Source: Ceratopteris richardii
Lineage: Eukaryota > Streptophyta > Polypodiopsida > Polypodiales > Pteridaceae
DNA length: 64,000 bases
Assembly (NCBI GenBank): GCA_020310875.1
Contig: CM035415.1
Location: 1-64,000 of the forward strand
Direction of reading: 5' to 3'
In this document: piece after piece, positions 29,459 to 44,500 of the stretch
Numbering within the stretch: position 1 is the stretch's first letter
Layout of the letters: each line of letters opens with the position of its first letter
The notes under the pieces: generated by a model
What the model was told of the DNA's origin: nothing
What the model saw: the letters and a program-made list of their open reading frames with translations, nothing else
Database searches by the model: none
Position numbers and translations under genes: made by a program

Positions 29459-32400
29459 CTAATCAAAGCTCAACCAAACTTTCTTTCTCTTATTACAAAG
29501 ATCAACTTGAGAGTCATTGTCTGTTATGATCATGCATAAGTCTTTCCACAGTTGACTGTCAAGTGGGCCTATCTATCACAATAGACGATGTCTATCGCGA
29601 TAAACGATATCTATCGTGGGGCTTCATCTATTGTCGTCTCTCGTTGGCATGTCTATCGCAATAGACGAGGTCTATCATCTGTCATGTTTCCTCTCTATTG
29701 CGATAGATGGTGTCTGTCGCGATAGACGGTATCTATCATTGGACTCTGTCTATTGCCATAGATGGGTGTCTATCACGATAGACCATGATTGTCATCTATG
29801 GTGATAGACGGGGTCTGTCGTCCGTAGTATTTTGGTCTATCACAATAGACACAATTTGTCGCGGGGCTCTGTCTATCATGATAGACGAGGTCTATCATGA
29901 TAGATGAGGTTTTTCATGATAGAAGAGGTCTATCATCTTTCATGCTTTGGTCTATCGTGATAGATGGGATATTACCGTGTTGTATTCACCACGAGCTTTC
30001 CAATAAGCTCTACAGCTGAAAAAATGGATTTCATATGAAAAAGTTATGTCAATTCAGGGTTCAGGGGGTTAAAACAGATAATCAAGACATTTGAGGATTT
30101 TAGTGCATTTTGTCTAAGGCCTTACTAATTGTATGGATAAAGTTGAGAGTGCAAATCTGCCCAAAATGTAGCACAAATTTTCCAAAAAATTAGCAGTTTA
30201 ATTTCTGCCGAATATGCCTGTCTATGGCAATAGATGTTGTCTATCGCGATAGACGCTGACTTTCAAGTTGCATCTATCTATCGCAATAGACATTGTCTAT
30301 CACAATAAATGGTATCTATCGTGGGGCTCTGTCTATTGCAATAGAATTGTCACGATAGACCATGATTATCGTTTGTGGTGGGCGTGTCTATCACAATAGA
30401 CATGGTCTATCGTCCGTAATGTTTCTTGTGCATCGTGATAGAAGGTATCTATCATGGGGCTCTGCCTCTCTTGATAGATTGGTATCTATCGCGATAGACC
30501 GTGACTGTCGTTTATCACAATAGATGGGGTCTTTCATCTATCATCTCTTGTGATAGACGGTGTCTGTCATGATAGACGGGGCTTGTAGTCGATCGTGGTT
30601 TGTTCTGTCGTGATGGACACAATTTGTCATGGGGCTCTGTCTGTGATGATACACAAGGTCTGTCATGATAGATGAGGTCTATCACAATAGACGAGGTTTA
30701 TCATGATAGACGAGGTCTATCATGATAGACGAGGTCAATCACGATAGATGAGGTCTATCGTCTATCGTGCTTTGGTTTGTCGTGATAGATATGATATTGC
30801 CAAATAGTATTCACGATGAGCTTTCCAACAAGCTCTAGAGCTCAAAAAACAGATTTCATATGAAAAAGTTATATCAATTGAGGGTTCAGTGGGTTAAAAC
30901 AGATACTAAGAACCTTTCAAGATTTTAGTGCATTTTGTTCAAGGCCTTAGTAATTGTATGGATAATTGATAGTGCAAATATGCCCAAAATAAGCATAGTT
31001 TTTCAAAAAAATTAGCACTTTAATTTTTGCCGAATATGCTTGTCTATCGCGATAGATGGTTTCTATCGCCATAGACGTTGAGTATCAGGTCGGCATGTCT
31101 AGCATGATAGACAATATCTATCCTAATAGACGGTATCTATCGTGGGGCTCTGTCACGATAGACAGTGATTGTCATCTGTCTTGGGCTTGTCTATCATGAT
31201 AGATGGGGTCTATCCGGTGTCATGTTTCTTGTCTATCGCGATACATGGTGTCTATCCCGATACACAATATCTATGGTGGGGTGCTTTCTATCGCGATACA
31301 AGGGTGTCTATAGTGATAGACAGGGGTCTATCGTCCGTCGTGTTTTGGTCTGTCGCGATAGACACAATTTGACGCGAGGCTCTATCTATCATAATAGACG
31401 AGGTCTGTCGTGATAGACGAGGTCTGTCGTGATAGATGAGGTCTATCCTCTATCGTTCCTTGGTCTACCATGATAGACGGGATATGACCATGTAGTATTC
31501 ACCACGAGCTTACCAACAAGCTCTAGAGCTCAGAAAACGGATTTCATATGGAAAAGTTATTTCAATTCAGGGTTCAGGGGGTTAAAATAGACAATGAGCA
31601 CCTTTCCAAATTTTAGTGCATTTTGTCTAAGGCTTAGTAATTTTATGGATAATTGAGAGTGCAAATATGCCCAAAATATAGCACAAATTTTCAAAAAAAT
31701 TAGCACTTTAACTTTTGATGAATATACTTGTCTATCACGATAGGTGATGTCTATCTCGATAAATGCTGATTGTCGGGTGGGGTTGTTTATCGCAATAGAC
31801 GGTGTCTATCATGATATACGGTTTGTATCATGGAGCTCTCTCTATTGTGATAGATGGATGACTCTCAAGATAGACCATGATTGTCGTCTGTCGTTGGCTT
31901 GTCTATCGCGATAGACGGGGTCCATCGTCCGTCATGTTTCCTTTCTATCACGATAGATGGTATCTATCGTGGGGCTATGTGTGTCCTGATAGACGGGAGT
32001 CTGTCGCGATAGACCGTGACTGTTGTTTGTCACGATAGATGGGGTCTCTCGTCCGTCGTGTTTTGGTCTGTTGAAATAGACACAATTTGTTGTGGGGATC
32101 TATCTATCATGATAGACAAAGTCCATGTAGTATTCACCATGAGCTTTCCAAAAATCTCTAGAGCTCAAAAAATGGATTTCATATGAAAAAGTTATATCAA
32201 TCCATGGTTTAGGGGGTTAAAACAGATAATCAGGACCTTTTAGGATTTTAGTGCATTTTTTCTAAGGCCTTAGTAATTGTATGGATAATTTAGAGTGTAA
32301 ATATGCCCAAAATTTAGCATAAATCTTCAAAAAAAATAGCACTTTAATTTTTGTCGAAGATGCTTGTCTATCGCGATAGATGGTGTCTGTCGCGATAGAT

Positions 32401-35400
32401 GCTGACTCTCACGTGGGCCTGTCTATAATGATAGATGGTGTCTGTCATGATAGATGGTATCTATCGTGGGCCTTTGTCTATTGCGATAGACGGGTGTCTT
32501 TCACAAAAGACCTTGATTGTCATCTCTCATGGGCCTCTCCGTCTCGATAGATGGGGTCTATCGTTTGTCATGTTTCCTATCTATCCCGATAGACGGTATC
32601 TATCGCGATAGACGGTGTCTATCATGGGGCTCTCTCTATCGCGATACACGGGTGTCTGTCGTGATAGATCGTGACTATCGTCTATCGTGATAGACAGTGT
32701 GTGTCGCGATAGACGGTGTCTTTCGCGATAGACGGGGTCTATCGTCCATCGTGTTTTGATCTGTCCCGATAAACATAATTTGTCGTGGGGCTCTGTCTGT
32801 CATGATAGACGAGGTCTATCTCCATAGATGAGGTCTATCATCTATCTTGCTTTGGTCTGTCACGGTAGATGGGATATTGCCGTGTAGTATTCACCATGAG
32901 CTTTCCAACAAGCTCTAGAGCTCAAAAACTGGATTTCATATGAAAAAGTTATGTCAATTCAGGGTTGCGAGGGTTAACACAGACAATCACTACCTTTGAG
33001 GATTTTAGTGCATTTTGTCTAAGGCCTCTATCTCTTGCGATAGATGGGTGTCTGCCGGAATAGACCATGATTGTCATCTATCGCGATAGATGGTGTTGCT
33101 CGCGATAGACGGGGCCTGTCATCAGTCATGTTTTGGTCTATTGCGATAGACACAATTTGTCGGAGGGCTCTGTCTCTCATGATAGATGAGGTTTATCATG
33201 ATAGTGGAGGTCCATCGTCTCTCATGCTTTGGTCTATCCTAATAGATGGGATATTGCCATGTAGTATTCATCACGAGATTTCCAACAAGCTCCAGTGCTC
33301 AAAAACAGAATTTCATATGAAAAAGTTATATCAATTCACGGTTCAGGGGGTTAAACAGACAATGAGCACCTTTCAAGATTTTAGTGCATTTTGTCTAAGG
33401 CTTTAGTAATTGTATAGATAATTGAGAGTGCAAATATGCCCAAAATTTAGCACAAATTTTCAAAAAATTAGCACTTTAATTTTTGCCATATATGCCTGTC
33501 TATCGCTATAGATGGTGTTTGTTGTGATAGACGTTGACTATCACGTGGGTTTGTCTAGTGCAATAGATGATGTCTGTCATGATAGAAAATATCTATCGTG
33601 AGGCTCTATCTATTGCGATAGACAGGTGTCTGTCACAATAGACCATGATTGGTGTCTCTCGTGGCCCTCTCTATCACGATAAACGGGGTGTATCGTCCGT
33701 CATGTTTCCTGTTTATCATGATAGACAGTGTTTGTCGTGATAGAAGATATCTATCATGGGGTTCTATCTGTCGCGATAGATGGGAGTCTGTCACGATAGA
33801 CCGTGACTCTCATCTATCGTCCATTGTGTTTTGGTCTGTCATGATAGACACAGTTGGTCGCTAGGCTTTGTCCATCATAATAGACGAGGTCTATCGTGAT
33901 ATACAGGATATTACTGTGTAGTTTTCACCACGCGCTTTCCAACAAGCTTTAGAGCTCAAAAAACGAATTTCATATGAAAAAATTCATGGCTCAAGGGGTT
34001 AAAATAGATAATCAGTACCTTTCAGGATTTTAGTGCATTTTTTCTAAGGTTTCGTAATTGTATTGATAATTGAGAGTGCAAATATGCCCAAAATTTAGCA
34101 CAAATTCTCAAAAAAAATAGCACTTTGATTTTTGCCGAATATGCTTGTCTATCGCGATAGGTGATGTCTATCACGATAAACATTGACTATCATGTGGGCC
34201 TCTCTATCGCGATAGACGATGTCTGATGCAATATGCGGTATCTATCGTGGAGCTCTATCTATTGCAATAGATGGGTGTCTATCACGATAGACCGTGATTA
34301 TCATCTATCGTTGGCCTCTCTGTTGCAATAGATGGGAACTATCACCTATCATGTTTCCTGTCTATCATGATAGACAGTGTCTATCACGATAGATGATACC
34401 TATCATGGGGCTCTGTCAGTCGTGATAGACGGGTGTCTGTTGCGATAGATCCTGACTCTCGTTTGTCGCGATAGATGGCGTTGATCGTCCATCGTGTTTG
34501 GTCTGTTGCGATAGACACAATTTGTCACGGGGCTCTATCTGTCATGCTAGACAAGGTCTATCACAATAGATGAGGTCTATGATCTATCGTGCTTTTTCCT
34601 AACATGATAGTTGGGATATTGCGATGTAGTATTCACCACAAGCTTTCCAAAAAGCTCTAGTGCTCAGAAAACAGATTTCATATGAAAAATTTATGTCAAT
34701 TCAGGGTCCAAGGGGTTAAAATAGACAATCAGGACCTTTAAGGATTTTAGTGCATTTCATCTAAGGCCTTAGTAATTGTATGGATAATTGAGAATGCAAA
34801 TATGCCCAAAATTTAGAACAAATTTTCAAAAAATTAGCACTTTAATTTTTTTTTCCAAATGTGCATGTCTATCGCGATCGATGGTGATTGTTGCGATAGA
34901 CGTTGAGTGTCGCATGGGCCTATCTATAGTGATAGATGGTGTCTATCACAATAGATGGTATGTATCGTGGGGCTCTTTCTATTGCGATAGACAGGTGTCT
35001 ATCACGATAGATGTTGATTGTTGTCTACCGTGAGCCTCTTTGTCGCGATAGATGGAGTCTATCATCCATCATAATTCTTGCCTATCACGATAGATGGTGT
35101 CTGTTGCGATAGACGGTATCTATCATGAGGCTCTATATGTCACGATAGACGGGTGTCTATCAGGATAGACCGTGATTGTCGTCTGTTCCTATAGATGGTG
35201 TCTCTCATGATAGATGATGTCTGTCACGATAGACAATGTCTGTGACGATAGATGGTGTCTGTCACGATAGACCAGGTCTATCGTCCGTCGTGTTTATGTC
35301 TGTCCTAATAAAAACAATTTGTCATGGGGCTCTATCTGTCATGATAGACGAGGTCTCTTGCAATAGATGACGTCTATGATCTTTCCTGCTTTGGTCTATT

Positions 35401-36408
35401 GTGATAGATGGGATATCGCCATGTAGTATTCACCACGAGCTTTCCAACAAGCTCTAGAGCTCAGAAAACGGATTTGATATGAAAAAGTTATGTCAATTCA
35501 AGGTTGCGAGGGTTAAAACAGACAATCAGGACCTTTCAGGATTTAAGTGCATTTTGTCTAAGGCCTTAGTAATTGTATGGATAATTGAGAGTGCAAATAT
35601 GCCCAAAATTTAGCACAAATTTTCAGAAAAATTAGCACTTTAATTTTTGCCGTATATGCCTATCTATCGCTACAGATGGTGTTTGTCATGATAGATGTTG
35701 ACTATCGTGTGGGCTTGTCTATCGCAATAGATGGTGTCTCTCGGGATAGACAGTATCTATCGTGGGGCTCTGTCTATTGCGATACATGCGCGTCTGTCAC
35801 AATAGATCGTGATTGTTGTCTCTCGTGGCCCTCTCTGTCACGATAAATAGGGTCTATCGTCCATCATGTTTCCGCTTTATCATGATAGATGTTGTTTCTC
35901 ACGATAGAAGATATCTATCATGGGGCTCTGTTTGTCGCGATAGAGGGCTGTCTGTCAGGATAGACCGTGACTCTCATCTATCGTCCGTCATGTTTTGGTC
36001 TATCGTGCTTTGGTCTATTGCGATATACAAGATATTGCTGTGTAGTATTCACCATGAGCTTTCCAACAAACTCTAGAGCTCAAAAAACATATTTCATATG
36101 AAAACATTCAGGGTTTAGGGGTTAAAAAAGATCATCAGTACCTTTCAAGATTTGAGTGCATTTTGTCTAAGGCTTACTAATTGTATGGATAATTGAGAGT
36201 GAAAATATGTCCAAAATTTGGCACAAATTTACAAAAAAATCAGCACTTTAATTTTTTCTAAATATGCTTGTCTCTCGTGATAGACATTATCTATCGCGAT
36301 AGATGTTGACTATGGCGTGGGCCTGTCTATCGTGATAGACAGGTGTCTATCAGGATATACCGTGACTGTTGTCTGTTGTGATAGAGAGTCTCTGTCACGA
36401 TAGACAGG

Positions 36409-36950
36409 GCTCTAGAGCTTTCAAACACGAGCTTTTGAACCATGTAATGTTCACCACAAGCTTTTGAACAAGCTCTAGAGCTCAAAAAACGGATTTCATA
36501 TGAAAAAGTTATGTCAGTTCAAGATTCAGGTGGTTCAAACAGATAATCAGCACCCTTCACGATTTTAGTGCATTTTATCTAAGGCTTACCAATTGTATGG
36601 ATAATTGAGAGTGAAAATATGGCCAAAATTTGACACAATTTTCAAAAAAATCAGCACTTTAATTTTTGCTAAATATGTCTGTCTATCGCGATAGACGCTG
36701 ATTGTCATGTGGACAGGTGTCTATCATGATATATCGTGACTATCATCTATCGTGATAGACGGTGTCTGTCATGATAGAAAGGGCCTGTCATTGGTCATGT
36801 TTTGGCCTGTCGTGATAGACACAATTTTTTGTGGGGCTCTATCTGTCATGATAGACGATGTCTATCATCTATGGTGCTTCGTTTTGTCGTGATCGACAGG
36901 ATATTGCGGAGTAGTATTCACCACAAGCCTTCCAACAAGCTCTAGAGCTC
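36409..36950 (+). repeat. Variant satellite subunits marking higher-order repeats, copy 1
   Basis: This stretch has the distinctive junction GGGCTCTAGAGCTTTCAAAC (about 36408), a core with CATGTAATGTTCACC, and then a core starting GGAGTAGTATTCACC (about 36909). The same pair of variant subunits recurs near 48730-49360 and 52590-53180. Confidence 0.8.
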
Positions 36951-38458
36951 AAAAAATGGATTTCATATGAAAAAGTTATATCAATTTAGGGTTTTGTGGT
37001 TAAAACAGACAATAAGGAACTTTCACGATTTTAGTGCATTTTGTCTAAGGCCTTAGTAATTGTATGGATGATTCAGAGTGTAAATATGCCCAAAATTTAG
37101 CACAAATTTTCAAAAAAATTAGCACTTTAATTTTTTGCCGAATATGCCTCTCTAACACGATAGAAGGTGTGTGTCGCGATAGAGGCCGAGTATCACGTCG
37201 GCCTGTCTATCACAGTAGATGGTGTCTCTCTTGATAGACCGTATCTATCGTGGGGCTTTGTCTATTGCGATAGACGAGTGCCTGTCATGATAGACGATGA
37301 TTGTCATTTATCATGGGCTTGTCTGTCGTGATAGACGGGGTCTATCATCCGTCATCTTCCTTGTCTATCACGATAGACGGTGTCTGTCGCGATAGATAGT
37401 ATCTATCATGGGGCTCTATCTATCATGATAGATAGGTGTCTGTGGTGATATACAATGACTATCATCTATCACGATAGACAGGGTCTGCCCTCCGTCGTGT
37501 TTTGCTCTATCGTGATAGACACAATTTGTCACGGGGCTCTCTCTATCATGATAGAGGAGGTCTGTTGCGATAGACGAGGTCTATCCTCTATTGTTCTTTG
37601 GTCTATCGTGATAGATGGGATATTGCCATGTAGTATTCACCATGAGCTTTCCAACAAGCTCTAGAGCTCAAAAAACGGATTTCATATGAAAAAGTTATGT
37701 CAATTCAAGATTCAGGGGGTTCAAGCAGACCATCAGCACCCTTCAGGATTTTAGTGCATTTTGTCTAAGGTTTAGTAATTTTATGGATAATTAAGAGTTC
37801 AAATTAGCCCAAAATTTAGCACAAATTCTCAAATGCTTGTCTATCGCGATAGGTGGTGTCTGTCGTGATAGACGCTGACTATCACGTGGGCCTATCTATC
37901 GCGATAGAAGATGTTTGTCGTGATATACGGTATCTATCGTGGAGCTTTGTCTATTGCGATAGACGGGTGTCTATCAAGATAGACTGTGATTATCGTCTAT
38001 CATTGGCCTGTCTCTCGTGATAGACGGGGTCTATTGTCCGTCATGTTTCCTGTCTATCATGATAGATGGTGTCTATCATGGTAGATGATATCTATCATGG
38101 GGCTCTGTCTATCATGATAGACAGGTGTCTATCATGATAAACCGTGACTCTCGTTTGTCGCGATAGACGGGGTTTATCGTCCGTCATGTTTGGTCTATCG
38201 CGATAGATACAATTTGTTGCGGGGCTCTGTCTATCATGCTAGACGAGGTCTATGAGGATAGACAAGGTCTATGATCTGTTGTGCTTTGGCCTAACGTGAT
38301 AGTCGGGATATTGCCATGTAGTATTCACTACGAGCTTTCCAAAAAGCTCTAGAGATCAAAAAATGGATTTCATATGAAAAAGTTATGTCAATTCAGGGTT
38401 CAGGTGGTTAAAACAGACAATCATGACCTTTCAAGATTTTAGTGCATTTTCTCTAAGG

Positions 38459-38566
38459 CCTTAGTAATTGTATGGATAATTGAGAGTGCAAAGGCCTTAG
38501 TAATTGTATGGATAATTGAGAGTGCAAAGGCCTTAGTAATTGTATGGATAATTGAGAGTGCAAATA
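38459..38566 (+). repeat. Exact 36-bp triplication inside a satellite core
   Basis: The core segment starting GGCCTTAGTAATTGTATGG and ending GAGAGTGCAAA is repeated three times head to tail with no differences visible. Other units carry it once. A very recent slippage or unequal-exchange event would explain the identity. Confidence 0.9.
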
Positions 38567-41500
38567 TGACCAAAATTAAGCACAATTTTTCAAAAAAATA
38601 AGCACTTTAATTTTTTTCGAATATGCCTCTCTATCGCAATAGAAGGTGTCTCACGCGATAGAGGCTGAGTATCACGTCAACGTGTCTATCGTGATAGATG
38701 GTGTCTGTCGTGATATATGGTATCTATCGTGGGGCTCTCTCTATTGCGATAGACGAGTGCCTGCCACGATAAACCGTGATTATCCTGTGTTGTGGGATTA
38801 TCTGTCACAATAGACGGGGTCTATTGTCCGTCATGTTTCTTGTCTATCGCCATAGATGGTGTCTATCACGATAGATGGTATTTATCATGGGGCTCTATCT
38901 ATCGTGATAGATAGGTGTCTCTCATGATAGACAGTGACTGTCGTCTCTCAGGATAGATGGGGTCTGTCCTCCAACGATGTTTTGCTCTATTGCGATAGAC
39001 ACAATTTGTAGCAGGGCTCTGTCTGTCATGATAGAGGAGGTCTGTCATGATAGATGGGGTCTATCTTCTATCGTTCTTTGGTCTATCGCAATAGACGGGA
39101 TATTGCCATATAGTATTCACCACGAGCTTTCAAACAAGCTCTAGAGCTCAAAAAACGGATTTCATATGAAAAAGTTATGACAATTCAAGATTCAGGGGGG
39201 GTTCAAATAGACAATGAGCACCCTTCAAGATTTTAGTGCATTTTGTCTAAGGCTTAGTAATTGTATGGATAATTAAGAGTGCAAATATGCCCAAAATTTA
39301 GCACAAACTCTCAAAAAAATTAGCACTTTAATTTTTGCCGAATATGCTTGTCTATCACGATAGGAGATGTCTGTCGCGATAAACGCTGACTGTCACATGG
39401 GCCTTTCTATCGGGATAGACGATGTCTGACGCGATATGCAGTATCTATCGTGGAGCTCTATCTATTGCGATAGATGGGTGTCTATCACGATAGACCATGC
39501 TTGTCGTCTATCGTTGGCCTCTCTGTTGTGATAGATTGGGGTCTATCATCCGTCATGTTTCCTGTCTATCATGATAGACAGTGTCTGTCATGATAGATGA
39601 TACCTATCGTGGGGCTCTGTTTGTCATGATAGATGGGTGTTTTTCACGATAGACCATGACTCTCGTTTGTCGTGATAAACGAGGTTTATCGTCCATCGTG
39701 TTTGGTCTGTGGCGATGGAAACAATTTGTCGTGTTTGGACTCTCGTTATAGACAGTGACTGTCATCTATCACAATAGACGGGGTTTGTCCTCGGTCGTGT
39801 TTTGCTCTATCGTGATAGACACAATTTGTCGTGGGGCTCTGTCTATCATGATAGAGGAGGTCTATCACGATAGATAAGGTCTATCCTCTATTGTTCATTG
39901 GTCTATCGTGATAGATGGGATATTGTTGTATAGTATTCACCACGAGCTTTCCAACAAGCTCTACAACTCAAAAAGTGGATTTCATATGAAAAAGTTATGT
40001 CAATTCAAGATTCAGGGGGATCAAACAGACAATCAACACCCTTCACGATTTTAGTGCATTTTGTCTAAGGCTTAGTAATTGTATGGATAATTGAGAGTGC
40101 AAATATGCCCAAAATTTAGCACAAATTCTCAAAAAAATTACCACTTTAATTTTTGTCGAATATGCTTGTCTATCATGATAAGTGATGTCTATTGCGATAG
40201 ACGCAAACTATCACGTGGGCCTATCTATCGCAATAGAGGATGTCTGTTGCGATATACCGTATCTATCGTGGAGCTCTGTCTTTGGGATAAACGAGTGTCT
40301 ATCACGATAGTCCGTGATTATCGTCTGTCATTGGCCTGTCTGTCGCGATAGACAGGGTCTATCGTCCGTTATGTTTCCTATCTATCATGAAAGATGGTGT
40401 CTATCACGATAGATGATATCTATCATGGGGCTCTGTGTGTCGTGATAGACGGGTGTCTGTCGCGATAGACCGTGAGTCTCATTTGTTGCAATAGATGGGG
40501 TTTATTGTTTGTCGTGTTTGGTCTATCGTGATAGACACAATTTGTCATGGGGCTCTGTCTCTCATTCTAGACGAGGTCTATCATGATAGACGAGGTCTAT
40601 GATCTGTCATGCTTTGGCCTAAAGTGATAGTCGGTATATTGCCATGTAGTATTCACCACGAGTTTTCCAAAAAGCTCTAGAGCTCAAGAAACAAATTTCA
40701 TATGAAAAATTGAGATTTCAGGGGGTTAAAATAGACAATTAGGACCTTTCAAGGTTTTAATGCATTTTTTCTAAGGCCTTAGTAATTGTATGGATAACTG
40801 AGAGTGCAAATATGCCAAAACTATAGCACAAAGTTTCAAAAAAGTTAGCACTTTAATTTTTGCCGAATGTGCCTATCTATCACGATAGATGGTGTCTATT
40901 GTGATAGACTCTGACTATCGCGTGGGCCTGTCTATAGTGATAGATGGTGTCTCTGGTGATAGATGGTATCTATCGTGGGGCTCTTTCTATTGCGATAGAC
41001 GGGTGTTTGTCACGATAGACCTTGATTGTTGTATGTCGTGGGCTTCTTTGTCGTGATAGACGGGGTCTATCGTCCGTCATGTTTCCTATCTATCACGATA
41101 GACGGTGTCTGTCGTGATAGATGGTATCTATCATGGGCCTTTGACTATCGCGATAGACGCGTGTTGTCGCGATAGACCGTGACTATTGTCTGTCGCAATA
41201 GATGGTGTCTCTCACGATAGACAGTGTCTGTCACGATAGATGGGGTCTATCGTGCATCGTGTTTATGTCTGTCCCAATAAACACAATTTGTCGTGGGGCT
41301 TTGTCTGTCATCATAGAAGAGGTCTGTTGCAATAGATGAGGTCTATCATCTGTCGTTCTTTGGTCTATCGTGATAGACGGGATATTGCCGTGTAGTATTC
41401 ACCACGAGCTTTCCAACAAGCTCTAGAGCTCAGAAAATGGATTTGATATGAAAAAGTTATGTCAATACAAGGTTGCAAAGGTTTAAAGAGACAATCAGGA

Positions 41501-44500
41501 CCTTTCACGATTTTAGTGCATTTTGTCTAAGGCCTAAGTAATTGGGAGTGGAAATATGCCCAAAATTTTGCAGAAATTTTCAAAAAAAGTAGCACTTTAA
41601 TTTTAGTCAAATATGTTTGTCTATCGTGATAGATGGTTTCTGTCATGATAGACACTGACTGTCACGTGGGCCTTTCTATCGCGTTAGAGAGTGCCTGTGG
41701 CGATAGACGGTATCAATCGTTGGGCTTTGTCTATTGTGATAGACGGGAGTTTGTCACGATAGACTATGATTGTCATCTATCATTGGCCTATCTATCACGA
41801 TAGATGGGGTCTATCGTCTGTGATGTTTCCTGTCTATCGTGGGACTGTGTCTATTGTGATAGATGGGTGTCTGTCACGATAGATCATGATTGTCGTTTGT
41901 GGCGATACACAAGTCCTGTCATATGTCGTGTTTTGGTCTGTCGTGATAGACACAATTTGTCGTGGGGCTCTGTGTATCATGATAGATGATGTTTGTCATG
42001 ATAGACAAGGTCTGTCATGATAGATAAGGTCTATCACGATAGACAAGGTCTATCACGATAGAAAAATTCTATCATCTGTCATGCTTTGGTCTATCATGAT
42101 ACACGGGATATTGTCATGTAGTATTCACCATGAGCTTTTCATTAAGCTCCAGAGCTCAAAAAACCGATTTCATATGAAAAAGTTATGTCAATTCAGGGTT
42201 GAGGGGGTTAAAGCAAATAATCAGGACCTTTTAAGATTTTAGTGCATTTTGTCTAAGGCCTTAGTAATTGTGTGGATACTTGAGAGTGCAAATATGCGCA
42301 AAATTTAGCACAAATTTTCAAAAAAATTAGCATTTTAATTTTTTTCGAATATGTCTGTCTATCGCGATATAAGGTGTCTGCCCCGATAGAGGTTGAGTAT
42401 CATGTCGGCCTGTCTATCACGATAGATGGTGTCTCTCCTAATAGACGGTATCTATCTTGGGGCTCTGTCTATTGCGATAGACAAGTGCCTCTCACGATAG
42501 ACCGCGATTGTCATCTGTTGTGGGCTCGTCTATTGCAATAGACATGGTCTATCATCCATCATTTTTATTGTCTATCGAGATAGACAATGTCTGTCGTGAT
42601 AGATGGTTTTTATTATGGGGCTCTGTCTATCGTGATAGAGAGGTGTCTCTCGTGATAGACCGTGACTATCGTCTATCACGATAGACGGGGTCTGTCCTCC
42701 ACTGTGTTTTGCTCTATCGCAATAGACACAATTTCTCATGCGGCTCTATATGTCTGGTAAAGGAGGTCTATCACGATAAACGAGGTCTATCCTCTATTGT
42801 TCTTTGGTCTATCCCGATAGACGGGATATTGTCGTGTAGTATTCACCATAAGCTTTCGAACAAGCTGTAGAGCTCAAAAAACAGATTTCATATGAAAAAG
42901 TTATGTCAATTCAAGATTCAAGGGGTTCAAAGAGACAATCAGCACCCTTCAGGATTTTTGTGCATTTTCTCTAAGGTTTAGTAATTGTATGGATAATTGA
43001 GAGTGGAAATATGCGCAAAATTTAGCACAAATTCTCAAAAAAATTAGCACTTTAATTTTTGCCGAATATGCTTGTCTATCACGATAGGTGATGTCTGTCA
43101 CGATAGATGCTGACTGTCACGTGGGCCTGCCTATCGCGATAGAGGATGTCTATCGCAATATACGGAATCTATCATGGAGCTCTATCTATTGCGATAGACG
43201 GGTGTCTAACAAGATAGACAGTGATTATCATCTATTGTTGGTCTGTCTATCGCGATAGATGGCGTCTATCGTCCGTCATGTTTCCTGTCTGTCATGATAG
43301 ACGGTGTCTGTCACGATAGACCATATTTATCATGGGGCTCTATCTGTCGTGATAGACGGGTGTCTGTCGCGATAGACCCTCACTTTTGTTTGTCGCGATA
43401 GATGGGGTTTATCGTCCGTCCTGTTTGGTCTGTCGCGATAGACACAATTTGTCGCGCGGCTCTATCTGTCATGCTAGATGAGGTCTGTCATGATAGACGA
43501 GGTCTATGATCTATCGTGCTTTGGCCTAATGTGATAGTTGGGATATTTCCATGTATTATTCACCACGAGCTTTCCAAAAAGCTCTAGAGCTCAAAAAATG
43601 GATTTCATATGATAAAGTTATGTCAATTCAGGGTCTATGGGGTTAAAATAGACAATCAGGAGCTTTTAGGATTTTAGTGGATTTTGTCTAAGGCCTTAGT
43701 AATTGTATGGATAATTCAGAGCGCAAATATGCCCAAAATTTAGCAAAAATTTTCAGAAAAATTAGCACTTTAATTTTTGCCGAATGTGCCTCTCTATCGT
43801 GATAGATGGTGTCTATTGCGATAGACGCTGACTGTTGCGTGGGCCTATCTATAATGATAGATGGTGTCTACCCTGATAGATGGTATCTATCGTGGGGCTA
43901 TTTCTATTGCGATAGAGGGGTGTCTGTCACAATAGAACTTGATTGTTGTCTGTTGTGGGCCTCTTTGTCGCGATAGATGGGGTCTATCGTCCATCATGTT
44001 TCCTGTCTATCGCGATAGACGGTGTCTGTCGTGATAGACGGTATCTATCATGATAGATGGGTGTCTATTGCAATAGACCGTGACTGTCGCCCGTCGTGAT
44101 AGACGGTGTCTCTCGTGATAGATGGTGTCTCTCATGATAGACCGTGTCTCTCACGATAGACGGGGTCTATCGTCAGTCATGTTTATGTCTATCCCTATAA
44201 CCACAATTTGTCGAGGCCTCTGTCTGTCATGATAGACGAGGTCTGTTGCAATAGGTGAGGTATTTCATCTATCGTGCTTTGGTTTCATGATAGATGGGAT
44301 ATTGTCATGTAGTATTCACCATGAGTTTTTCAACAAGCTCTAGAGCTCAAAAAATGGATTTGATATGAAAAAGTTATGTCAATTCAAGGTTGTGAGGGTT
44401 AAAACAGAAAATCAGCACTTTCAAGATTTTAGTGCATTTTGTCTAAGGCCTTAGTAATTGTATGGAAAATTGAGAGTGCGATTATGCCCAAAAGTTTACA

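Larger units (their letters stand above)
23572..29553. other. ~6-kb non-satellite segment interrupting the array
   Basis: The satellite stops after a GTCTATTCTTTGTCGTG word and resumes at GGGCCTATCTATCAC with part of a unit missing. The segment is A+T-rich and unique within the window. It holds decayed coding sequence on the plus strand (24091-26994) and minus strand (28153-29458), and two foldback hairpins (27162-27549). I saw no terminal inverted repeat or target-site duplication at its ends. Bases 23572-24090 show nothing recognisable. It may be a large DNA transposon in decay, or a captured gene region. Confidence 0.7.

Noticed and set aside
23572-29553. Interpretation as a complete DNA transposon with terminal inverted repeats
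   Set aside because: I compared the two ends and saw no inverted repeat and no target-site duplication; left as an open possibility in the findings only.
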